A stretch of DNA of 64,000 bases from the NCBI RefSeq assembly GCF_000585335.1, contig NZ_KK073872.1, forward strand, positions 1,913,283-1,977,282, read 5' to 3'. The notes under the pieces are model-generated. The model did no database searches, was not told where the DNA came from, and saw nothing but the letters and a program-made list of their open reading frames with translations. Every line of letters starts with the position of its first letter. Position 1 is the first letter of the stretch. This stretch comes from Cloacibacillus evryensis DSM 19522 (GTDB taxonomy: Bacteria > Synergistota > Synergistia > Synergistales > Synergistaceae). The position numbers and the translations under genes were made by a program. Shown piece after piece: positions 1 through 7,905 of this stretch.

Positions 1-371
1 TAGCCTCTCGCCTCAAAGGTGGCGCGCAGTCCTCCCGAGGGGAATGACGAGGCGTCCGGCTCGCCCTTTATAAGCTCCTTGCCGGAAAATTCCATTATCA
101 CACGTCCGTTGTCAAGCGGCGAAATGAAGCTGTCGTGCTTCTCCGCCGTGATCCCCGTCATCGGCTGGAACCAGTGTGTGAAATGCGTCGCGCCCTTCTC
201 CACCGCCCAATCCTTCATCGCGTTGGCGACGACGTTCGCGATATCGCGCGCGACCGGCTTGCCCTCGCTGACAGACTTTTTAAGCGCTTTGAAGGTCTCC
301 TTCGGCAGGCGCTGTTTCATCGTAAAATCATTAAAGACCATCGTACCAAATATCTCTTCTACCTTTATCAT
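1..371 (-). CDS. glnN: Type III glutamine synthetase, N-terminal part (cut by window edge)
   Basis: GlnN makes glutamine from glutamate, ammonia and ATP in the cytoplasm. The reverse complement encodes about 123 residues beginning [15 protein letters not shown] and includes the type III signatures [38 protein letters not shown] and LRATFEARG. The family is about 700 residues long, so over 80 percent lies beyond base 1. The ATG at 369-371 is preceded by an AGGAGTGG ribosome site (377-384). The leader holds a short inverted repeat (TCCTTTTGAAAAGGA) that overlaps this site and could mask it; that is inference. The gene has its own sigma70-type promoter. Family assignment is secure. Confidence 0.93.
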   Translation of the reverse strand, partial: MIKVEEIFGTMVFNDFTMKQRLPKETFKALKKSVSEGKPVARDIANVVANAMKDWAVEKGATHFTHWFQPMTGITAEKHDSFISPLDNGRVIMEFSGKELIKGEPDASSFPSGGLRATFEARG

Positions 372-414
372 CACAACCACTCCTTTTCAAAAGGACTTTC
401 TCCTTAACGCGGAC

Positions 415-443
415 ATATTATCGCAGCTCGCAATAAATGTCAA
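415..443 (-). promoter_or_regulatory. glnN sigma70-type promoter
   Basis: On the minus strand TTGACA (438-443) and TAATAT (415-420) are separated by exactly 17 bases, 44 bases upstream of the glnN start. The region beyond it (444-560) is very AT-rich and shows no gene. Confidence 0.8.
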
Positions 444-573
444 TATTTAAGCAGGATATTTTGGGATTTTTTATGCTTAATATGAAATACAATGTACAAA
501 ATATAGATTATCAATAAAATTAAACAATAAATATATAAACCTAAGCGGATTATATACCCCGGTAAAAAGAAAA

Positions 574-600
574 ATGATGCCCGCCGAAAAGGCGGGCAGT
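574..600 (-). terminator. Rho-independent terminator of the pilin-like gene
   Basis: GCCCGCC and GGCGGGC form a 7-bp GC-rich stem with a short AAAA/TTTT loop, followed on the minus strand by a T-rich stretch (561-573). It lies about 45 bases after the stop of the prepilin-like gene. Confidence 0.75.
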
Positions 601-641
601 TTACTCCAGACCAAAATATTACAAAAATGGAGTTTTATAGG

Positions 642-1427
642 TTATTTAAAAGAGTTACCATCGATTATTTTATATGTATGCTCATTGTCATCTTTGTCTT
701 TTTCAGTTTCTGTGCCAATGGAGACCGTACCTGTTGCAACGTTACTAAAAGATTTATTTTCATAATTGTAGGTCACTTTATAGGCCGTCACATTTGTTGT
801 TTTTGTAGTTTTCGCAGTCCAATAAATTTCATATGTTTTTTTCTCTTTATTAACATAAATGCGCCATAAATATTGTGACATGTCTATTCCCAACACGGCA
901 GACAAATCTTGTGTTATAGACTGTCCATAATTTACGCCTTCGGAGTTTAGCGCAAACTTAATTTTATCTTTATTCTTTTCGTTGATAAAGTACTCAGCAG
1001 TGGCATTAAGTACAAGCTTTTTTGAAAAATCAAATACACTGGCTTCGTTCAAGCCAATATCGTCATGTACCGAACAAGTCATTGTTATCCTGTCATCACT
1101 GACAGTAGCAGTATATCTGCCCTTAGCCGGGCATATTCCAGTCACAGTATTATTGTCTTCAACCTTTCCGCGGGTGTTGTCAAAGTTGTTCTTCAGTACA
1201 TATTCCAACGCTGTCTTAATGTCGGCGGATGTGATAGCGCCATGCTCCGCCCTGTATATGTTCAGCGCGGAACGTATCGACCGCCGGTCGGCGACGCATC
1301 TCGTCTCCTCCGCCTTATCCGTCGCGCTGCCGCTGGAGATCATCATCAGACCGGCCAGTATTCCGATCACGATTATCACTATCAACATTTCCACAAGAGT
1401 GAAGGCTTTTCTCGCATCCTTGCGCAT
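642..1427 (-). CDS. Prepilin-type N-methylation domain protein (type IV pilin / pseudopilin-like)
   Basis: The protein (261 aa) starts with a short basic leader followed by FTLVEMLIVIIVIGILAGLM, the hydrophobic helix of type IV pilins and type II secretion pseudopilins. It is presumably cut by prepilin peptidase and assembled into an envelope filament. The residue before the mature Phe is Ala (MRKDARKA/FTLVE) rather than the usual Gly. The C-terminal 200 residues are polar and I recognise no further domain; two cysteines around residues 95-120 could pair. ATG 1427 is preferred over the upstream GTG (1436) because AAGGGGAG lies 8 bases before it. It stands alone, with an insertion sequence starting less than 100 bases upstream that may have separated it from its original promoter. 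Confidence 0.8.
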   Translation of the reverse strand: MRKDARKAFTLVEMLIVIIVIGILAGLMMISSGSATDKAEETRCVADRRSIRSALNIYRAEHGAITSADIKTALEYVLKNNFDNTRGKVEDNNTVTGICPAKGRYTATVSDDRITMTCSVHDDIGLNEASVFDFSKKLVLNATAEYFINEKNKDKIKFALNSEGVNYGQSITQDLSAVLGIDMSQYLWRIYVNKEKKTYEIYWTAKTTKTTNVTAYKVTYNYENKSFSNVATGTVSIGTETEKDKDDNEHTYKIIDGNSFK

Positions 1428-1484
1428 ATTTATCACTCCCCTTTTACAAAAATCACGAACATTATAACCCCTATTCTATAGTGA

Positions 1485-1519
1485 TTATAACACGCCGCGC
1501 CCTCATTTACCACACACAG
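1485..1519. repeat. Target-site duplication, left copy (35 bp)
   Basis: These 35 bases (starting TTATAACACGCCGCGCCC) are identical to 3580-3614 and directly abut the left inverted repeat of the IS1634-type element. Confidence 0.92.
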
Positions 1520-1610
1520 CCCGACTTTTACATCACACCAGAGTCAAAACCATCCGAGCCGTTGCTACAACCGATATTTTTCTCTTATCTGAGCAAAAGG
1601 CTCTGTTATG

Positions 1611-3014
1611 CTATTTTATCCCCTTAAGAAATCTGTTAAAGACTTCCTGCTTTGGATAAGCATCGTAGAAATCAACGCAAAATGCCTTTTGTATCTTGGC
1701 ATAATCAAGCGCAATCTCGTCTTCGCAGGAAAAAGCAAGTGTGTCGACCTGTTTACCATTGCGCCCTATACGCTTTTTAAACGCCATGCTGCCGCCTACA
1801 TCCAGAAGATGCACAATGCCTCCGCGCAGGACCTGGCAATTCGCCGCTCCAAGTGCCGCCGCTATTCGTTCGGCGGAGATGGCGTCTTCCCCCATTTTTA
1901 GCTGCAGCAGCCTCACTATCAGCAGAGCTGTAAAACAGATAGTGAAATGAGCCAGGATATGCTTCTGCGTGCTTACAAAGACTGGCCTTGCTTCGAGACC
2001 TGACTTCATTACCCTAAAAGACTGCTCGATGCGCCAAAGACCGCCGTAGACCTCGCGTATCTTTGAGGCATCATATTCCATCTCGCTTGTGATGATGCAG
2101 AAATAACCGTCGAAACGGGAATCTGCCTCGGCCTTTTCTTCGTCCAGTTTGAGTCTCTTTCTGACGTTTTTTACTATATGCCCGTCGTGACCGTCGCGAA
2201 TCTCTTCTTTTGTATATTCGAGGCATCCGTGCTGAATAGAATAAGCGTTATTTTTTGTTGCGTTCTCAGCACGCAGCAATTTTTCCACACGCTTGCGGCG
2301 AGCCATTTCTGCATCTGCCCGACTCCAGTAAATAAGAACCTTGCGGCATCTTTCAACTGAGTGTCCGTCGTTGTCCTTGCCTGTGTACTCCTCTGTAAAG
2401 AGTTTGTAACGGTAACTGCCGTCTGCATTCTGTATATATCCGCCGTCATCGAACATCGCTTCATGGTAGCGGCTGCCCTTCTTGCCGCGCAGCACCTGAG
2501 ACACGACATAACCGTCGCCGTTATTGCAGATCATGTCGATATTCTTTGAAGTGTTCAATCCCTTATCTGCGACAACGACAAGCCTCTTCAGACCATAGTT
2601 CCCGCGCACCTCTGCCATCACAGGCTTAAGCGTCATACAGTCGCTCCTATTCCCCGGAAACAAAGACATACATGCAGGCAGACCCTTCTCATCAAGAAAT
2701 AGCCCCATCTGGATTATAGGATCCACCCTATGTTCCTTAGAAACCCCGCGCCTGCGGTATCCTCCTTCATCGTCAGGGAAATCTATATCGAAAAAGAAAT
2801 TGGTAACATCATAAAAGGCATAAGACATATCGCGCCCTATGCTGCGCTTCACCTCATTATTCAGCCAAAGTTGGAGATCCTGCGACATATCTCCGAACAC
2901 GTCGAGAGCTCGGTATGCGTCCTGCAAAGAAAAATCGCATGACAGGCCGTAGAATTCCTCCTTCATCTGACAGCTTCCCCTTTTGGAATCAGGAGCCAAA
3001 ATGCGAGTCAACAC
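1611..3014 (-). CDS. IS1634-type transposase, downstream frame (catalytic part)
   Basis: This frame covers about 467 residues and contains the DDE core of IS4/IS1634 transposases: FYDVTNFFFD for the first Asp, VVVADKGLNT for the second, and GGLWRIEQSFRVMKSG for the Y-R-E-K region with the catalytic Glu. It lacks the N-terminal 130 residues of the family, which are encoded in the preceding frame (3008-3400). The two frames overlap by 7 bases at a run of five T. The first codon of the open frame is GTG with no obvious ribosome site, so it is probably expressed by frameshifting from the upstream frame or not at all. Confidence 0.88.
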   Translation of the reverse strand: MLTRILAPDSKRGSCQMKEEFYGLSCDFSLQDAYRALDVFGDMSQDLQLWLNNEVKRSIGRDMSYAFYDVTNFFFDIDFPDDEGGYRRRGVSKEHRVDPIIQMGLFLDEKGLPACMSLFPGNRSDCMTLKPVMAEVRGNYGLKRLVVVADKGLNTSKNIDMICNNGDGYVVSQVLRGKKGSRYHEAMFDDGGYIQNADGSYRYKLFTEEYTGKDNDGHSVERCRKVLIYWSRADAEMARRKRVEKLLRAENATKNNAYSIQHGCLEYTKEEIRDGHDGHIVKNVRKRLKLDEEKAEADSRFDGYFCIITSEMEYDASKIREVYGGLWRIEQSFRVMKSGLEARPVFVSTQKHILAHFTICFTALLIVRLLQLKMGEDAISAERIAAALGAANCQVLRGGIVHLLDVGGSMAFKKRIGRNGKQVDTLAFSCEDEIALDYAKIQKAFCVDFYDAYPKQEVFNRFLKGIK

Positions 3015-3400
3015 AAAAACTTAAATATCTCAGCCAAAGGAATATTGCCCTTATATCCAGAGTATGCAGCATACCGTTCAATAAAGCCGTCAATCTCAAG
3101 ACTGTTATATAGTGCCTCGAGGAACCTGCAGCCATAATTCCTTACGCGGTTGGACAGTGAATACATCTTAAGCGTAGAAGGAACCTCAAGCCGTGTCACC
3201 GGCTCATTCTTGCAGTTTTCGTCATACTCGCGAACCATAGCCATAAAAGCCACAGGATCCTCCTGATCCTCCAAATAGCCAAAATTCTTTAGAGTACGCT
3301 GCTTTGGAGGACATCCTGGCCCAGGTCTGTAGCCCTCGACCACGCGAACCTGAGTTTTGACTGCGCCGCTCTTATATACTCTGCTGTCCTTGCGGATCAT
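3008..3400 (-). CDS. IS1634-type transposase, upstream frame (N-terminal part)
   Basis: The 130-residue product begins MIRKDSRVYKSGAVKTQVRV and continues into PKQRTLKNFGYLED, as in IS1634-family N-termini. It ends AEIFKFLC-stop, where full-length relatives continue. In the minus-strand mRNA the sequence is AAG TTT TTG TGT TGA. A -1 slip on the T run gives GTG TTG ACT CGC, which is exactly the downstream frame. This could be programmed frameshifting or a disabling mutation; the sequence alone cannot decide. ATG 3400 was chosen by family start and an upstream AGAGGCG. Confidence 0.8.
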   Translation of the reverse strand: MIRKDSRVYKSGAVKTQVRVVEGYRPGPGCPPKQRTLKNFGYLEDQEDPVAFMAMVREYDENCKNEPVTRLEVPSTLKMYSLSNRVRNYGCRFLEALYNSLEIDGFIERYAAYSGYKGNIPLAEIFKFLC

Positions 3401-3579
3401 GACAAATCGCCTCTTCTCCAGAAAAAGAATGAAGAACAATACAAATATAGTATAGCACAACAATAGCATAACGTAAATAGAATAAAGAAAACCCGAAACA
3501 GAATTGTAATTTTCCGCTCCGGGACTGGGTTTATTGATGGGTCGATTTGTGGACTTCTAGATTTTCTGTAAAAGTCGGG

Positions 3580-3614
3580 TTATAACACGCCGCGCCCTCA
3601 TTTACCACACACAG
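3580..3614. repeat. Target-site duplication, right copy (35 bp)
   Basis: Identical to 1485-1519; it begins at the base after the right inverted repeat. Confidence 0.92.
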
Positions 3615-3666
3615 GCAAACGCGTCAACAGCAAAATAGGAAATGAATTGCGGTTTTGTGTTATGCT

Positions 3667-3721
3667 CTTCCGTCGCTCCGGCCTCCGAGCCGGAGTCAAG
3701 GGGCGTTGGTTTTGCTTTACA
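3667..3721 (+). repeat. Intergenic repeat type B, copy 1
   Basis: The stretch beginning CTTCCGTCGCTCCGGCCTCC and ending in GGCGTTGGTTTTGCTT recurs at 33210-33256 with few changes. Both copies lie close to a structured-repeat element. The open frame across this region (3602-3835, minus) is a by-product of the repeat. The rest of 3615-3853 holds short palindromes (GATAAATCACAGTTTATC) and no gene. Confidence 0.75.
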
Positions 3722-3835
3722 AGCAAACCTGAAGCCGTTGGATACCGGGTCAAGCCCGGCATGACAAGATAAATCACAGTTTATCTTTCTCCTCTCCCAA
3801 AGGAAATCAACAATAGCCGTTTTGCATAATAACAA

Positions 3836-3966
3836 AAAAATCGGCGCGAAGAAGTGCCGTAGGCTAAATAAGCCGGTCTCTGAGTACCGGAGCCGTATTC
3901 TCCATACGGCGAGGACACTCAGGGGCCGGCTTATGACGCATACGGTGCTTATTCGCGCCGATTTTT
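3836..3966 (+). repeat. Structured intergenic repeat (type A), copy 1
   Basis: The core is 3854-3948. Outer stem GTGCCGTA/TACGGTGC (3854-3861, 3941-3948) has two G-U pairs. An 18-bp stem follows (3868-3885, 3917-3934) with two G-U pairs, then a 6x6 internal loop (ACCGGA / GAGGAC... side) and the hairpin GCCGTAT-ATACGGC. A further 15-bp perfect stem (AAAAATCGGCGCGAA, 3836-3850 with 3952-3966) encloses the whole. On the minus strand it ends in a T run and may terminate ahpC. Two other copies are at 32903-32997 (inverted) and 33522-33617. Function is not known to me. Confidence 0.85.
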
Positions 3967-3982
3967 ATAAACGCCGATTTAC

Positions 3983-4546
3983 CTAGATCTTTCCTACAAG
4001 GTCCAGCCCCGGCTTCAGCGTATCCTTGCCGGGGGTCCACTTCGCGGGGCAGACTCTGTCGCCGTACTTGGCGACAAACTGCAGGGCCTGCACCTTCCGG
4101 AAGAGTTCGTCGGCGTTGCGCCCCACGTTGCCCGCGTTGACCTCATAGGCGCAGATCTCGCCCTCGGGGTTTACGATGAAGGTTCCGCGTTCGGCAAGGC
4201 CCTTATCTTCGATCATTACGTCAAAATCTCTCGCCAGCGCTCCCGTCGGGTCGGCAAGCATCGGGAATTTTATCGCCTTGATAGTCTCCGAAGCGTCCTG
4301 CCAGGCTTTGTGGACAAAGTGGGTGTCGCAGGAGACGGAGTAAACTTCGCAGCCGATCTCTTGAAGTTCGTCATATTTGTCGGCGAGGTCCTTAAGTTCC
4401 GTCGGGCAGACAAAGGTAAAATCCGCCGGGTAGAAGAAGAAAACGGACCATTTGCCGAGGATGTCGGCCTTCGATATGGTTTTAAACTCAAAATCATGGT
4501 AGGCGTTCACTGTAAAATCACTGACTTTTTTTCCGATAAGAGACAT
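3983..4546 (-). CDS. ahpC: Peroxiredoxin AhpC
   Basis: A typical 2-Cys peroxiredoxin that reduces hydrogen peroxide and organic hydroperoxides in the cytoplasm. The 187-residue protein has the peroxidatic Cys47 in FYPADFTFVCPTE and the resolving Cys166 in VCPAKWTPGK, and is the same length as enterobacterial AhpC. ATG 4546 follows AGGAGG (4555-4560); an in-frame upstream ATG (4609) would add 21 residues outside the family. No ahpF reductase is adjacent, so the electron donor is elsewhere. A promoter and a palindromic operator lie upstream, suggesting control by a metal or redox repressor. It is monocistronic; a long repeat hairpin follows. Confidence 0.96.
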   Translation of the reverse strand: MSLIGKKVSDFTVNAYHDFEFKTISKADILGKWSVFFFYPADFTFVCPTELKDLADKYDELQEIGCEVYSVSCDTHFVHKAWQDASETIKAIKFPMLADPTGALARDFDVMIEDKGLAERGTFIVNPEGEICAYEVNAGNVGRNADELFRKVQALQFVAKYGDRVCPAKWTPGKDTLKPGLDLVGKI

Positions 4547-4574
4547 CTTCAGATCCTCCTGATTTTTAATTATG

Positions 4575-4588
4575 TTAGCTATAGCTAA
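4575..4588 (-). promoter_or_regulatory. TTAG-N6-CTAA operator at the ahpC start site
   Basis: TTAGCTATAGCTAA (extended GTTAGC-N4-GCTAAC) starts 8 bases downstream of the ahpC -10 box and so covers the transcription start. The same 14-base pattern occurs at 32782, 32796, 34818 and 34851, always in promoter regions. It resembles DtxR/IdeR-type metal boxes; that link is inference. Confidence 0.7.
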
Positions 4589-4596
4589 CTGGATTA

Positions 4597-4625
4597 AATT
4601 TATCACCATTGGATGGATTTGTCAA
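4597..4625 (-). promoter_or_regulatory. ahpC promoter
   Basis: On the minus strand TTGACA (4620-4625) and TAAATT (4597-4602) are spaced by 17 bases. The remaining bases to the next gene (4626-4852) show nothing else that I recognise. Confidence 0.75.
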
Positions 4626-4852
4626 TAACTTAAAATGATTATTTTTTATATTTTCAATTGCGCGGCAAACGTATATTCCCTGGACCGTTACAGGTGACGC
4701 CGAAGCAGGCACTGCCGCAGACGGGCCATATCTGTCGATGCGTTTGCCCCGCCGTCCTATATTTAGTGTTGTACTTTTGCTCCCGCTTGCGATAAACTGA
4801 TAATCGTCTTGTTTTTCACATGTACGAACGCTGTATCGACCGGGAGGTGGCG

Positions 4853-5776
4853 GTGACGCGGAGCGCGGCGCACAACGATCAAGCACTGTCCGTTTCGTTT
4901 ATATTGCTGCAGAGCGTCATCTATGGCTTCGGCAATCCGCTGACGAAGATCGCCTACGAAAGCATAACGCCGCTGTGGTGCCTTACGCTGCGTTTCTCGC
5001 TGGCTTTTGTACTTTTTGCCGTCCTCTTCGGTAAAAACGTCTGCCTGCGGCTGCGCGGCGTAATGGTCATGAGCTATCTTCCCGCCGGGGTCAGCGTCAC
5101 GCTGGTTTTTATTCTCAATAATATCGCGCTCGGCATGACCAGCGCCACCAACGTAGGTTTCATCATGTCGCTGCCGGTGGTGATCGCGCCGATAATGGCC
5201 GTACCGATCTTAAAACGCCGCTATGACATCCGGCATCTGCCGGCGCAGTTGGGATCGCTCGCCGGCATATACCTGCTCTGCTGCGGCGGGAACGGATTTC
5301 AGCTCAACACCGGAGATCTGATCGCGCTGCTCTCCACGGTCTGTTGGGCCGCTTCATTGGCATACAGCGAACGCTCTCTCACAAATATCGACGCCGCCTC
5401 GATCACGCTGGTACAGATAACGATAACCGCATTGTTGAGCTTCGCGGGGGCCCTTTTATTTGAACGAAATACCTCCCTCGCCATCGTTCAGCCCGCGGCG
5501 TGGGCGGTCATTATATATCTGGCGGTCACTTGCAGTTGTCTCGGCTTTATGCTGCAAAACCTCGCGCTGCGCCGCCTATCCGCCGCCGCGGTCGCGCTGC
5601 TGCAGGCCACGCAGCCGATTATGACGACCGCCGCCTCGTGGCTGCTGCTCGGCGAAAGGCTCAATTTTTACGGAATGGCCGGCGCCGCCATGATAATTAT
5701 CTGTATAGCAGCAGAGGCATTTACCGCCAATAAGGCGGCGAAGATACCGGACAGCGGGCCGTCAAAAATTTTCTGA
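4853..5776 (+). CDS. EamA-family (drug/metabolite) transporter
   Basis: An inner-membrane transporter of about 307 residues with two EamA repeats and roughly ten hydrophobic helices. The first repeat includes YGFGNPLTKIAYESITPLW; the second ends QATQPIMTTAASWLLLGE, the typical last-repeat signature. Family members export amino acids or metabolites, but the substrate cannot be told from sequence. GTG 4853 is chosen because GGGAGG (4841-4846) precedes it by 6 bases; the first in-frame ATG (4820) has no ribosome site. It is monocistronic, and its stop codon lies inside a strong bidirectional terminator. Confidence 0.88.
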   Translation: MTRSAAHNDQALSVSFILLQSVIYGFGNPLTKIAYESITPLWCLTLRFSLAFVLFAVLFGKNVCLRLRGVMVMSYLPAGVSVTLVFILNNIALGMTSATNVGFIMSLPVVIAPIMAVPILKRRYDIRHLPAQLGSLAGIYLLCCGGNGFQLNTGDLIALLSTVCWAASLAYSERSLTNIDAASITLVQITITALLSFAGALLFERNTSLAIVQPAAWAVIIYLAVTCSCLGFMLQNLALRRLSAAAVALLQATQPIMTTAASWLLLGERLNFYGMAGAAMIIICIAAEAFTANKAAKIPDSGPSKIF

Positions 5777-5788
5777 CGGCCCGCTGTC
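5750..5788. terminator. Bidirectional terminator between the EamA transporter and fucO
   Basis: A perfect 15-bp stem GACAGCGGGCCGTCA / TGACGGCCCGCTGTC with an AAAATTTTC loop separates two convergent genes. Confidence 0.85.
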
Positions 5789-5806
5789 GTTATGTTCGGC
5801 GATCGC

Positions 5807-6961
5807 TTAAAACGCCTGTTTGTAGAGGGCGAGTATATCTTCCTTCGTCGCCTTGCGCGGGTTGCCCGGGGTGCAGACGTCGGCAAAGGCCGATTCCGTA
5901 AGCGCCTCGAGGTCGGCTTCCTTCACGTTAAGTTCTGATAGCTTCTGCGGGATTTTGACATCCAGCGCGAGCCGGCGGACGGCGTCGACGGCGGCCTTGC
6001 GATATTCGGCGGGGCTCATCTTTTCCGCGCCTTCAACACCGAATATTTTCGCGATCTCACGGTATTTCTCTCCGGTATAATCGGCGTTGTATTCCATGAC
6101 GTAGGGCAGCAGCAGGGCGTTCGCCACTCCGTGAGGCATGTCGTAGAAAGCGCCGAGCGGGTGGGCCATGCCGTGTACGAGTCCGAGTCCGACATTGGAA
6201 TAGGCCATGCCGGTCACGTACTGGCCGAGCGACATTTTTTCACGCGCCTGCGGGCAGCCGTCGTTGACGGCGGCGCGGAGGTTGTCGGCGATAAGCTGGA
6301 TCGACTTGAGGCTGAACATGTCCGAAAGCTCCCAGGCGCCAGGGGTGACATATCCCTCTATCGCGTGTGTGAGGGCGTCCATGCCCGTCGCGGCGGCAAG
6401 GCCCTTCGGCATCGAGCTCATCATGTCGGAGTCAACGATCGCGATCTGCGGGATGTCGTGCGGGTCTACGCAGACGAATTTGCGCCGCTTCTCTTCGTCG
6501 GTGATGACGTAGTTGATAGTCGTCTCGGCGGCGGTGCCAGCCGTCGTCGGCACCGCGAATGTCGGCACCGCTGGATGTTTTGTCGGCGCTACGCCCTCGA
6601 GCGAGCGGACGTCGGCGTATTCGGGGTTGTTGATGATGATGCCGGCCCCCTTTGCGGTGTCCATCGAGGAGCCGCCGCCAATGGCGATCATGTAGTCAGC
6701 TCCGGCCGCTTTGAAGGCCGCAACGCAGTCCTGCACGTTCTTGATCGTCGGGTTCTGTTTGAGGCTGTCAAATACCTCATAGGCAAGTCCCGCCTCTTCG
6801 AGGACGTCAAACACTCTCTTCGCCACGCCGAATTTTATCAGGTCCTTGTCCGTCACGATGAGGGCCTTTTTAAATCCGCGGCGCGCGGCCTCTTCGGGGA
6901 TGCTTTTGATCGCTCCGGCGCCGAAATACGCCGTTCCGTTCCATACCATGCGGTTTGCCAT
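5807..6961 (-). CDS. fucO: Iron-containing alcohol dehydrogenase, lactaldehyde reductase type
   Basis: FucO interconverts lactaldehyde and 1,2-propanediol with NAD(H) and a metal ion. The 384-residue product starts MANRMVWNGTAYFGAGAI and keeps very FucO-like blocks: GGGSSMDTAKG for cofactor binding, PTTAGTAAETTINYVITDEE, the metal ligands in MDALTHAIEGY, and GLGLVHGMAHPLGAFYDMPHG. These match enterobacterial FucO almost word for word. ATG 6961 follows GGAGAG. No fucose or rhamnose genes lie nearby, but remnants of a second iron alcohol dehydrogenase and a PocR-type sensor are next to it, which hints at a former diol-metabolism locus. Exact substrate is inferred. Confidence 0.9.
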   Translation of the reverse strand: MANRMVWNGTAYFGAGAIKSIPEEAARRGFKKALIVTDKDLIKFGVAKRVFDVLEEAGLAYEVFDSLKQNPTIKNVQDCVAAFKAAGADYMIAIGGGSSMDTAKGAGIIINNPEYADVRSLEGVAPTKHPAVPTFAVPTTAGTAAETTINYVITDEEKRRKFVCVDPHDIPQIAIVDSDMMSSMPKGLAAATGMDALTHAIEGYVTPGAWELSDMFSLKSIQLIADNLRAAVNDGCPQAREKMSLGQYVTGMAYSNVGLGLVHGMAHPLGAFYDMPHGVANALLLPYVMEYNADYTGEKYREIAKIFGVEGAEKMSPAEYRKAAVDAVRRLALDVKIPQKLSELNVKEADLEALTESAFADVCTPGNPRKATKEDILALYKQAF

Positions 6962-7010
6962 TTTACATCTCTCCTTTTTTAGTTTTTCATATCTCCGTAT
7001 TTATTGAAAA

Positions 7011-7172
7011 TTACCGCTCGCGGCCTTTCGGCCTCTTCTTCGCTCTCCCACGGAAGTTCGTCGCCGGGTTCTTTAAGGTAGAAGATATGCCGGTAGCCTC
7101 GGCAAATTCATCCTGGATACTTTGAAGGACCTCTATCCTGATGATATTCCTGATGTCTCTTATCCCATCCAT
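7011..7172 (-). pseudogene. Truncated PocR-like sensor domain fragment
   Basis: A 53-codon frame starting at ATG 7172 with a good ribosome site (AAGGGAGG) reads MDGIRDIRNIIRIEVLQSIQ, then DEFAEATGISST. This is the start of a PocR ligand-sensing domain (typically followed by a V/T-D-x-x-G-x-P stretch). After ISST the similarity stops and a basic tail follows to the stop, so the domain and any DNA-binding part are missing. I read it as a remnant of a propanediol-type regulator; a functional micro-protein is unlikely. Confidence 0.55.
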
Positions 7173-7254
7173 TTGGCAGCCTCCCTTAGATGCTAATTCG
7201 GGACACCCGGCGCGGTCCCCTGCGCGGCCTCGTCTCAGACGGCCAGCGGGTACC

Positions 7255-7680
7255 TCATATTTTTTCTCTGTCAGTGATAACCGCATAACGGCTTACCTCG
7301 GAACCGGTGCCGCTTGTGGTGGGGATCACAACAAACACAGCCTTATTGTCAATGACGCCGCCGGAAATGTGAGAGATCGACTTCGCGGCGTCTATCGCAG
7401 ACCCTCCGCCAAAGGCGACGATCGTGTCGGCGTCAAAGGCTGCCAGCCTTTTTATTCCTTCGGCGACAGTATCCACGTCCGGGTCAGGGCTGACGTCGGA
7501 AAATATCACATATTCCGCTCCTATTTTATCAAAAAAATCGCTTACATAGGATACTTTACCACTTTCGTGCATAAATTTATCCGTAACGATAAACGCCTTT
7601 TTGGTTCCGGAGAGCACCTCTTCCAAAGACGACGCCCCCATATACACCGTTGGTCCCAAACAAAATTTATGCATAACCAT
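7255..7680 (-). pseudogene. Truncated iron-containing alcohol dehydrogenase (PduQ/EutG-like N-terminal fragment)
   Basis: The 141 residues show the Rossmann half of group III alcohol dehydrogenases: KKAFIVTDKFMHESGKVSYV, FGGGSAIDAAKSI and VIPTTSGTGSEVSRYAVITD. Translation stops right after REKI, where the family continues into the all-helical metal-binding half (about 240 residues are missing). The next 80 bases carry only a frame-shifted trace (EKKY) before the PocR fragment starts. A ribosome site precedes the start, so the fragment may still be translated, but it lacks every metal ligand. The upstream region 7681-7905 holds no gene that I can see. Confidence 0.8.
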
Positions 7681-7905
7681 TCTCCTTGTACGATGAAAGT
7701 TTATAAACCGCAGCGATAATTACGGTTACTTTCACTATAGACAGATCGAAATAATTTTTCTGGTTATTGTCTGTCCAAATTATGGCAAAAAATTACAGTA
7801 TTATTTTGTTTTGCGGTAAATATTGCGAAAGATGAGCCGTGGCCGGCATCGGTTGGCGAAGCGGTCAGCGAGGATGATTTTACTGGGGGCGGCGCACGCC
7901 GCGGA

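Larger units (their letters stand above)
1520..3579 (-). mobile_element. IS1634-type insertion sequence (IS4 superfamily), complete
   Basis: The element is 2060 bp. It is bounded by the 13-bp perfect inverted repeat CCCGACTTTTACA (1520-1532 and, inverted, 3567-3579) and flanked by a perfect 35-bp direct repeat. Members of the IS1634/IS1549 group are known for unusually long, variable target duplications, which this matches. It encodes one transposase spread over two overlapping frames. It sits in the intergenic region upstream of the pilin-like gene. The intact ends and identical duplication point to a recent insertion. Confidence 0.92.

Noticed and set aside
3602-3835. A 77-codon minus-strand frame (CHAGLDPVSNGF...)
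   Set aside because: It consists of the intergenic repeat; such frames recur wherever the repeat lies and have no ribosome site.
3886-3915. Resemblance of GAGCCGTAT...ATACGGC to group II intron domain V
   Set aside because: The match is limited to the short hairpin; the bulge and catalytic AGC/tetraloop arrangement of domain V is absent and no intron reverse transcriptase is present.
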